64,000 nt of DNA. It comes from Thermincola carboxydiphila. GTDB taxonomy: Bacteria > Bacillota > Thermincolia > Thermincolales > UBA2595. Positions 58,315 to 64,000 of the stretch are shown here, one piece after another. The notes under the pieces were generated by a model, which worked only from the letters and a program-made list of their open reading frames with translations, searched no databases and was not told where the DNA came from. The stretch is from contig JAENZX010000013.1 in the NCBI GenBank assembly GCA_016841045.1, forward strand, positions 1-64,000, given 5' to 3'. The stretch's first letter is position 1. Each line of letters starts with the position of its first letter. Both the position numbers and the translations under genes were made by a program.

Positions 58315-60750
58315 ATGGACGGAAAATCTGATATTTATATTTACCAGCGTTTAACCGGACGAAAGGCAGGCCGTAATTTTGTTATACCATCTTTCCCCAA
58401 GTTATCCTTAAAGAAGTTATTAAAGGGTACTGTTTCCTGGGAAACAGGCTTTCTAATTGTATTGGCTTTTTTTTGCGGGAGGGCGGTGTTATCCGGGGGG
58501 ATTGTCCCTTTTCCGGCAGCGTTGCTGGCTGCTGTTCTGGCGGTTATGCCGGACAGAGGATTTATGGTTTTGGCAGCCTCAATTGGAGGTATGGCAACAG
58601 TAACATCAGGACATGATTTTGGAGCTGCTGTCATATATATGACTCTTCTGTTTTTAATCCTGGGACAAGCCAGGACCCAGTTTCGTAAGCCTTGGTTTGG
58701 AATCCCTCTTCTGGTTGCCGGTCTTATTATAGCGGCCAGAGTTGGGATATTTGCTTACTTTGACCCTGGTTTATATAATTACATTCTGGCAATATTTGAA
58801 GCAGTACTTTCCGGTTGTGCGTCTTTTCTATTGGTCAGGGCTCTGCCGGTTCTTCGCAAACGTGATAGTCTGGTATCTCTCAAAAAAGAGGAAATTATTG
58901 GCGGAGCTGTATTTGTGATTGCATTCCTCATGGGTTTATCAGAACTCAAGCTTTTTGGAACAGAAATAAGGAATATCCTTGGCAGGACTCTGGTTCTGTT
59001 TGCTGCATATTCAGGAGGCAGCGGTTTTGGAGCTGTTATGGGAACAATTGTCGGAATGGTTCCAGGGATAAACTCGATTACTGCTCCCGGAATGGTCGCT
59101 GTTTATTCCTTTTCAGGCATGGTTGCAGGTATGTTTCGCGGTTTTGGCAGGGTAGGCATTTGCATAGGTTTCATCTTGGGCAATGTACTGCTTTCAATTT
59201 ATCTGACAGATTACAATAGGCTTGTTACTACATTTACGGAAACGGGGTTGTCTGTTTTCATCTTCATGCTAATCTCCCCAAAAAGGTTATTTGCAGCACG
59301 GGCACTGGTGAAGAGCAGTTTCTTCAGTTCAAGCAGCAGACCTATCAATGAAACCAGAATAAGAGAGATTACTGCTTCGAGGATAAGGGAGTACTCGAGG
59401 ATATTTAGGGAATTGTCCAGATCCTTCCGGGAAGTGTCCTGTGATACGCGAATGTATGAAGAAAGCAATTTGCAGAACCTCTTTAATGGAATTACCGTCA
59501 AAGTATGTAAAGGGTGTTCTTTATACCGGGTTTGCTGGGAAAAGGAGTTTTATAAGACTTATAGGAATGTCATGGATATGCTGGCACATATTGATGTAAG
59601 TGGCAGGATTGCTGAAGAACATGTGCCTCAGGATATCCTTAAGCGCTGTTCCCGGCTCAGAGAACTTACGGTAACTGTCAACTGTTTATTTGAAAATTAC
59701 AAGCAGTCTCAAATTTGGCAGAGAAAGCTTACTGAAGGACGGGATATTGTTGGAGGGCAGTTGGAAGGCATTGCAGAAATAATGCATAATCTGGCCACAG
59801 AGTTGAAAATAGATGTCCGCATGAGAGAAGATATAGAAGTTATACTTCGTTCCGAGCTGGTTCGCGCAGGGTATAATATTAACGGCCTGAGTGTTATAGG
59901 AGAAGGTACTGAGCAGTTTGAAATCCACATCTCCTGCCCGTCCTGCGGCGGCAATATGCAGTGTGTCAATGAAATTGGTCCCTTAGTATCAGGCGTGTTG
60001 TCCCAACCTCTAATTGTGCTCAACTCCAACTACTGCACCAAGAAGACCGGGGAGCCGATATGTGAGTTTAAGCTGCGTCCCAAGCGAGCTCTTGAAGTGG
60101 AACTTGGTTTTGCGTCTGCTGCAAAAGATTCCAGCATGATTTCGGGGGATACATATTCAACATTTGATCTTAAAGATGGGAAATTTGTGATCGTCCTAAG
60201 TGACGGAATGGGTGTGGGGCCAAAAGCGGCAGCAGAAAGTAAAGCGGCAATCACTTTGCTGGAAAAGCTGCTTGAAACCGGCTTTGAAAAAAACATGGCT
60301 GTCAAAACTGTAAATTCTATTTTAGTCATGGGTTCACCTGACGAAACCTTTGCAACTGTAGATCTTACTTTTATTGATTTAATACAGGGACTAGCTGACT
60401 TTACAAAGATTGGCTCGGCTCCAAGCTTTATAAAAAGGGGAAGCCAAGTTAGCATGGTGAGGGATAACAGCCTTCCGATAGGGATATTAAGTAATATTGA
60501 TGTTGATACAATACAGCAGGTTATAGGGCATGATGATGTAATTGTAATGGTTTCAGACGGATTGCTCGAAACTGCCGGTGAAAACCCGGATGAATCGTGG
60601 ATTATGGATACTCTCCAAAATATAGTGACAACAGACCCCCAAAATATCGCCGACTTACTGCTAAACAGGGCGATACTTAACTCCGGAGGCTCTGTTAACG
60701 ATGATATGACGGTAATTGTGGCACGAATAGCGTCTGCTAGCCGTTGTTAA
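58315..60750 (+). CDS. spoIIE: Stage II sporulation protein E
   Basis: SpoIIE (811 residues): ten or so transmembrane helices in residues 40-325, a central FtsZ-interacting region (about 330-580, with the CKGCSLYRVCW cysteine segment) and a C-terminal PP2C phosphatase (about 590-805; metal-binding DGMGVG, ATVDLTFIDL and VSDGLLE). It dephosphorylates SpoIIAA-P to release sigma-F in the forespore and takes part in polar septation. ATG start; AT-rich leader with a candidate Spo0A-type promoter. It is the conserved anchor between divIC-yabR and tilS-ftsH. Confidence 0.97.
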   Translation: MDGKSDIYIYQRLTGRKAGRNFVIPSFPKLSLKKLLKGTVSWETGFLIVLAFFCGRAVLSGGIVPFPAALLAAVLAVMPDRGFMVLAASIGGMATVTSGHDFGAAVIYMTLLFLILGQARTQFRKPWFGIPLLVAGLIIAARVGIFAYFDPGLYNYILAIFEAVLSGCASFLLVRALPVLRKRDSLVSLKKEEIIGGAVFVIAFLMGLSELKLFGTEIRNILGRTLVLFAAYSGGSGFGAVMGTIVGMVPGINSITAPGMVAVYSFSGMVAGMFRGFGRVGICIGFILGNVLLSIYLTDYNRLVTTFTETGLSVFIFMLISPKRLFAARALVKSSFFSSSSRPINETRIREITASRIREYSRIFRELSRSFREVSCDTRMYEESNLQNLFNGITVKVCKGCSLYRVCWEKEFYKTYRNVMDMLAHIDVSGRIAEEHVPQDILKRCSRLRELTVTVNCLFENYKQSQIWQRKLTEGRDIVGGQLEGIAEIMHNLATELKIDVRMREDIEVILRSELVRAGYNINGLSVIGEGTEQFEIHISCPSCGGNMQCVNEIGPLVSGVLSQPLIVLNSNYCTKKTGEPICEFKLRPKRALEVELGFASAAKDSSMISGDTYSTFDLKDGKFVIVLSDGMGVGPKAAAESKAAITLLEKLLETGFEKNMAVKTVNSILVMGSPDETFATVDLTFIDLIQGLADFTKIGSAPSFIKRGSQVSMVRDNSLPIGILSNIDVDTIQQVIGHDDVIVMVSDGLLETAGENPDESWIMDTLQNIVTTDPQNIADLLLNRAILNSGGSVNDDMTVIVARIASASRC

Positions 60751-60798
60751 GTAATGGATTAGCATAGGTTAGGCTGGTATAAGGTAACAGTGGAATGG

Positions 60799-60827
60799 AA
60801 AAAATACCCTCTAAGGGGTATTTTTTT
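60799..60827 (+). terminator. Intrinsic terminator after spoIIE
   Basis: AAAATACCCT/AGGGGTATTTT stem around CTA with a run of seven T (60799-60827). Confidence 0.92.
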
Positions 60828-60886
60828 ATCGGATTTAGGTATAGCCTAAATTAAAAGTCTGCAATCACAGTTGCGGGGTGATCAGT

Positions 60887-61810
60887 ATGAGCTTTCTTGA
60901 AAAGCTGCCGTCCCTCAAAAAAGACCAGATAATTTCAGGACGATGGGAAGGGAACCATTACAAAATTTTGAGGACAATTGGTACCGGTGGAAGCGGGACT
61001 GTTTATCTGGTAAAAGATGAAGAGGGTTGTTTAAAGGCGCTAAAGGTTTCTCCGGACTTATTTGGATTAAACAGTGAGTATCGTGTACTGGTTTTTCTCA
61101 GGTCATGCAGGGAACTAATGAGCCTCAATGTCGTTCCGGCGGTCTCTGAGCTTGACGACTGCCAAATTGACTCCAGGATTTATTACTTTATCGTAATGGA
61201 ATACTGTAGGGGAGAAAACCTTGGAAAATTCAAAGGAAGACTTTCATTGAAAGATGCTGCCCTTGTAGGTAGACATGTGGCCTGTTTTCTTGATTGCCTG
61301 CATCGGACCGGATTTATTTTTGGGGATTTAAAACCGGGAAACATTATCTTTAATTTTGAAACGGGACATACTTATGTTGTTGATTATGGTAGTGTAACAG
61401 TCAAGGGAGGAAAGCTCAGACAATTTACACCCAGTTATGACCGGGCAACATGGCAGGCCGGTGAACGGGTGGCAGATGAAAGTTATGATATGTTTTCACT
61501 GGGGATGCTGTTGGTTGTATTAGTTTCGGGCAATATTAGGCGGAGTCAATATAAACATCCTGATAAGATAAAGGAGGAGATATCCGGGCGTATTTCAAAT
61601 TCTGTTATGCGCGAAGCTGTCAGGAAAGCCTTGAGTCAAAACTCTCTGTCCTGCAGTGATATTTTTTCTCATTTGACGGGTATAGAATTTGAAGGTGGGT
61701 CCACATACAACAGTGTATACAGAGTTAATAGTATTTTAATAAAGCTTGTTGGATTAACATCTGCTGTCAGTTTAATTGTAAGCCTGATCTATTTCAACCA
61801 GTTTCGGTAG
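60887..61810 (+). CDS. Hanks-type Ser/Thr protein kinase (YabT-like)
   Basis: A 307-residue kinase: glycine loop IGTGGSGTVYLV, catalytic lysine in ALKVSPD, FGDLKPGNIIF in place of HRDLKxxN (His-Arg lost, Asp kept) and VDYGSV in place of DFG. After the domain, a basic stretch leads to one C-terminal transmembrane helix (LTSAVSLIVSLIYF) with no outer domain. This is the layout of B. subtilis YabT, a DNA-stimulated kinase acting in sporulation. ATG 60887 with GGGGTG. The von Willebrand-domain gene yabS that precedes yabT in Bacillus is missing. Confidence 0.87.
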   Translation: MSFLEKLPSLKKDQIISGRWEGNHYKILRTIGTGGSGTVYLVKDEEGCLKALKVSPDLFGLNSEYRVLVFLRSCRELMSLNVVPAVSELDDCQIDSRIYYFIVMEYCRGENLGKFKGRLSLKDAALVGRHVACFLDCLHRTGFIFGDLKPGNIIFNFETGHTYVVDYGSVTVKGGKLRQFTPSYDRATWQAGERVADESYDMFSLGMLLVVLVSGNIRRSQYKHPDKIKEEISGRISNSVMREAVRKALSQNSLSCSDIFSHLTGIEFEGGSTYNSVYRVNSILIKLVGLTSAVSLIVSLIYFNQFR

Positions 61811-61865
61811 GCCAAATCTATACAACTTTTGAGGTACCTGGGAGGAAAGAACAGGGAAACGTCGA

Positions 61866-63326
61866 ATGAAAACGTATTCAGGGGGGAGAGATATCATTGC
61901 CATGCTGAAGCAGGTCAGGGCAACAATAAAAAAATATAACATGCTTTCTCCGGGAGACCGGGTTTTGACAGGTGTTTCCGGTGGACCTGATTCGGTAGCC
62001 CTTGTTCATATCCTCACGGCTGTAGCATCTGATTTAGGTATTGAAATTTACATTGCACACCTTAATCACTGTTTTAGGGGACAAGATGCTGTTGATGATG
62101 CCGAATTTGTCCGTCAACTGGCTTCCAAACTGCAATTACAGGCGGTTATTGAAAGCAGGGATGTTTCCCGCTTCATCGCTGAAAACAGGCTGTCCAAACA
62201 GGAAGGATCCCGGGAGGTCCGTTACAGTTTTTTTAAAGAAACTGCGAAGAAATTTGCCTGCAACAAGATTGCCACAGGACATAATGCCAATGATCAGGCA
62301 GAAACTATACTTAATAATTTTCTGCGGGGAAGCGGAGCGGCGGGATTGGGGGGGATACCCCCTGTCAGGAATGGATATATTATCAGACCTCTTATTGAAG
62401 TATCCAGGAAAGAAATCGAGAGGTACTGCACCCAAAATGAGTTATTTCCCCGAACGGATAAAAGCAATCTAAAAAATATCTATACAAGAAACCGTATAAG
62501 GCTTGAATTAATTCCTTATTTAGAGACAGAATATAATAGTAACTTAGTGGATACCTTAGTACGAACCGGTGAAATTTTTAGGGATGAAGAAGAATACCTT
62601 CAAGCAGAGGCCAAAAGGTTTTGGGAGAAAGTTGTGGAGAAAGAGGGCCATGGTGAAGTTGTATTTCTAACCAACCTTTTTTTGGCTGCTCCGAAGGCAA
62701 TCCAAAAGAGACTGATAAGGCGGGCGTGGGCAGCTCTGACAGGTTCGGTCCACAATCTGGGCTATTTACATATAACAAACGCCATAGAAGTAATTAGGTC
62801 TGCTCAGACGGGATCAAGCATGGATCTTCCAGGAGGAATAGTGCTTATCAAATCCTATGAAATGTTTTCTTTGTCATGTGATTCTTCCAGGACTTTACCG
62901 GAGGATGCCAGCCAATCTGAATATTCTTACCAGCTCAAGATTCCAGGGATAACATTTATTCCCGAAACAGGTGATGCAATAGAAGTAAGCATTGAGAGCA
63001 ATATTTCAGAACCAGGGCCTGGTTATGGGGTAAATGAGGTTTTTATTGATATGGACTTGGTTACTCTGCCATTGACTGTACGTAATAGAAGGCCTGGTGA
63101 TTGGTTTAAGCCCTTCGGTTTTGATGGAACGAAGAAACTTAAGAAATTCCTGATAGACTGTAAGGTTTCCAGAACAGATCGGCAATTGCTGCCTGTGGTG
63201 GTTTCAGACGAAGTAAACATTGTTTGGGTTGCCGGGCTCAGAGCTGACCGGAGATGGTTGGTTAACTCCGGTACACAAAGGATATTAAGGTTGAAATTAA
63301 TGCGAAATCTCCAAAAACAAAATTGA
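61866..63326 (+). CDS. tilS: tRNA(Ile) lysidine synthetase
   Basis: TilS (486 residues) converts C34 of the minor tRNA-Ile(CAU) to lysidine, so that AUA is read as Ile. PP-loop SGGPDS at residues 38-43, AHLNHCFRG, KIATGHNANDQAET and FLRGSGAAGLGGI mark the catalytic domain; the C-terminal TilS domain shows RRPGDWFKPFG and KKLKKFLID. ATG start with GGAGGAAAG further upstream. In Bacillus hprT follows; here ftsH begins 78 bases later and hprT is not in the window. Confidence 0.96.
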   Translation: MKTYSGGRDIIAMLKQVRATIKKYNMLSPGDRVLTGVSGGPDSVALVHILTAVASDLGIEIYIAHLNHCFRGQDAVDDAEFVRQLASKLQLQAVIESRDVSRFIAENRLSKQEGSREVRYSFFKETAKKFACNKIATGHNANDQAETILNNFLRGSGAAGLGGIPPVRNGYIIRPLIEVSRKEIERYCTQNELFPRTDKSNLKNIYTRNRIRLELIPYLETEYNSNLVDTLVRTGEIFRDEEEYLQAEAKRFWEKVVEKEGHGEVVFLTNLFLAAPKAIQKRLIRRAWAALTGSVHNLGYLHITNAIEVIRSAQTGSSMDLPGGIVLIKSYEMFSLSCDSSRTLPEDASQSEYSYQLKIPGITFIPETGDAIEVSIESNISEPGPGYGVNEVFIDMDLVTLPLTVRNRRPGDWFKPFGFDGTKKLKKFLIDCKVSRTDRQLLPVVVSDEVNIVWVAGLRADRRWLVNSGTQRILRLKLMRNLQKQN

Positions 63327-63351
63327 AAACGGTTTTAATATATGTTACAAT
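63323..63351 (+). promoter_or_regulatory. Sigma-A promoter of ftsH
   Basis: TTGAAA (63323-63328) and TACAAT (63346-63351) with a 17-base spacer, overlapping the tilS stop. Confidence 0.65.
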
Positions 63352-63403
63352 TACGAAGCATGAAAAATTTTCAAATTTCTTTTTTCTGAGAGGGGTGAAG
63401 TGG

Positions 63404-64000
63404 TTGAACCGGGTATTTAAGAATTTGAGTATATATTTACTGATTGTTATTTTGGCAGTGGCTATTATTAGATACACTTCCCCGGAGCAAACCCCAGCCA
63501 AAGAACTTAGAAGTGACCAATTATATACTGCTATCCAGAAGAAACAAATTAAAGATGTAGTAATACAGCCCAATGAACAGGTTACTCAGATTACAGGCCA
63601 TTTTAAAGATGGTCAGGCTTTTGTTGCAAAGGGTTTCACTCAGGAAATCCCCGAGCTTACCAAGCAGTTGAGGGAAAATAACATTCCATTTGACAGCCGG
63701 GAGGAGCCAAAACCGCCCTGGTGGACAAATTTGTTTTTCAACTTTTTGCCGATTTTACTTTTGATAGGCATTGTGTTTTTTATGCTTAACCAAACGCAGG
63801 GTGGCGGAAGCCGGGTAATGTCTTTTGGTAAGAGCAAGGCGAGGCTGCATTCAGATGACAAGAAGCGAGTAACTTTTGATGATGTTGCTGGTGCAGATGA
63901 GGTAAAGCAGGAACTTGAAGAAGTAGTGGAGTTTCTCAAACACCCTAAGAAATTCAACGAATTGGGAGCCAAAATTCCCAAAGGAGTTCTCCTTTTTGGC
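63404..64000 (+). CDS. ftsH: ATP-dependent zinc metalloprotease FtsH, N-terminal part
   Basis: The first 199 residues of FtsH, a membrane AAA+ protease that degrades unassembled membrane proteins and, in Bacillus, is needed for sporulation entry. Seen: first transmembrane helix (about 8-22, LSIYLLIVILAVAII), an extracellular domain, the second helix (about 113-130, FLPILLLIGIVFFMLN), then GGGSRVMSFGKSKARL, VTFDDVAGADEVKQEL and FLKHPKKF...GAKIPKGVLLFG. The window ends just before the Walker A loop. TTG start behind GAGGGGTG. Confidence 0.95.
   Translation, partial: MNRVFKNLSIYLLIVILAVAIIRYTSPEQTPAKELRSDQLYTAIQKKQIKDVVIQPNEQVTQITGHFKDGQAFVAKGFTQEIPELTKQLRENNIPFDSREEPKPPWWTNLFFNFLPILLLIGIVFFMLNQTQGGGSRVMSFGKSKARLHSDDKKRVTFDDVAGADEVKQELEEVVEFLKHPKKFNELGAKIPKGVLLFG

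Overview
The window reads as the oriC-proximal chromosome of an endospore-forming, anaerobic Firmicute, most likely a Peptococcaceae/Desulfotomaculum-type member of the Clostridia. The base composition looks moderately AT-rich. GTG and TTG starts with strong GGAGG sites are frequent. Many sporulation genes are present (csfB, abrB, yabG, spoVG, spoVT, yabP, yabQ, spoIIE). Genus-level assignment is inference. Gene order follows the Bacillus subtilis block rrn-csfB-yaaO-yaaR-holB-ricT-yabA-yabB-yazA-rsmI-abrB-metS-yabD-yabE-ksgA-yabG ... ispE-yabJ-spoVG-glmU-prs-ctc-pth-mfd-spoVT-yabM-yabN-rqcP-yabP-yabQ-divIC-yabR-spoIIE-yabT-tilS-ftsH. Expected neighbours that are not here are tmk, yaaQ, rnmV, veg/sspF, purR, yabS and hprT.

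Layout. 1-1.7 kb: 3' end of a 5S rRNA, a DUF1858 protein, a lytic transglycosylase, the small anti-sigma factor Gin and a hairpin repeat. 1.7-8.2 kb: PLP decarboxylase, replication and RNA-processing genes (holB, ricT, yabA, rsmI) and divergent abrB with a Spo0A box. 8.4-16.5 kb: methionine T-box and metG, tatD, two tandem 3D-domain wall proteins, rsmA, yabG and a Pro/Glu-rich LysM spore-type protein. 16.6-30 kb is an accessory insert: a three-gene COG3580/COG3581/COG1924 acyl-CoA-dehydratase-activase set, DUF1540, a ZIP transporter, a cheW-A-Y-B-X chemotaxis operon, an L,D-transpeptidase and cyanophycinase/cyanophycin synthetase. 30-41.7 kb: ispE, a GntR regulator, a nucleotidyltransferase, threonine dehydratase plus ridA, sigma-H-driven spoVG, glmU, prs, a YpiB/ReoY relative, a 263-bp GC-rich palindromic element, a PRC-barrel protein, L25, pth and two uncharacterised small genes. 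41.7-64 kb: mfd, PrsA-like foldase, spoVT, a SpoVB-like flippase, mazG, HU, rqcP, a SpoIID-domain lipoprotein, yabP, yabQ, a small HTH gene behind an 11-bp phased array containing DnaA boxes, divIC, yabR, ppx/gppA, three unrecognised genes (A, B, C), spoIIE, a Hanks-type kinase, tilS and the N-terminal part of ftsH, cut by the window end.

Functionally, housekeeping replication/translation genes are interleaved with sporulation regulators (Spo0A to abrB, sigma-H to spoVG, a Spo0A-type promoter architecture at spoIIE). Envelope and spore-coat genes, nitrogen storage as cyanophycin, and chemotactic signal transduction are added to that backbone. The best candidates for undescribed biology are the phased DnaA-box-like array with its HTH gene (53.3-53.7 kb), the A/B/C gene group before spoIIE (55.8-58.1 kb), the palindromic intergenic elements at 1.5 and 38.0 kb, and the Pro/Glu-repeat LysM protein. 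No insertion sequence, tRNA gene or CRISPR array was recognised.
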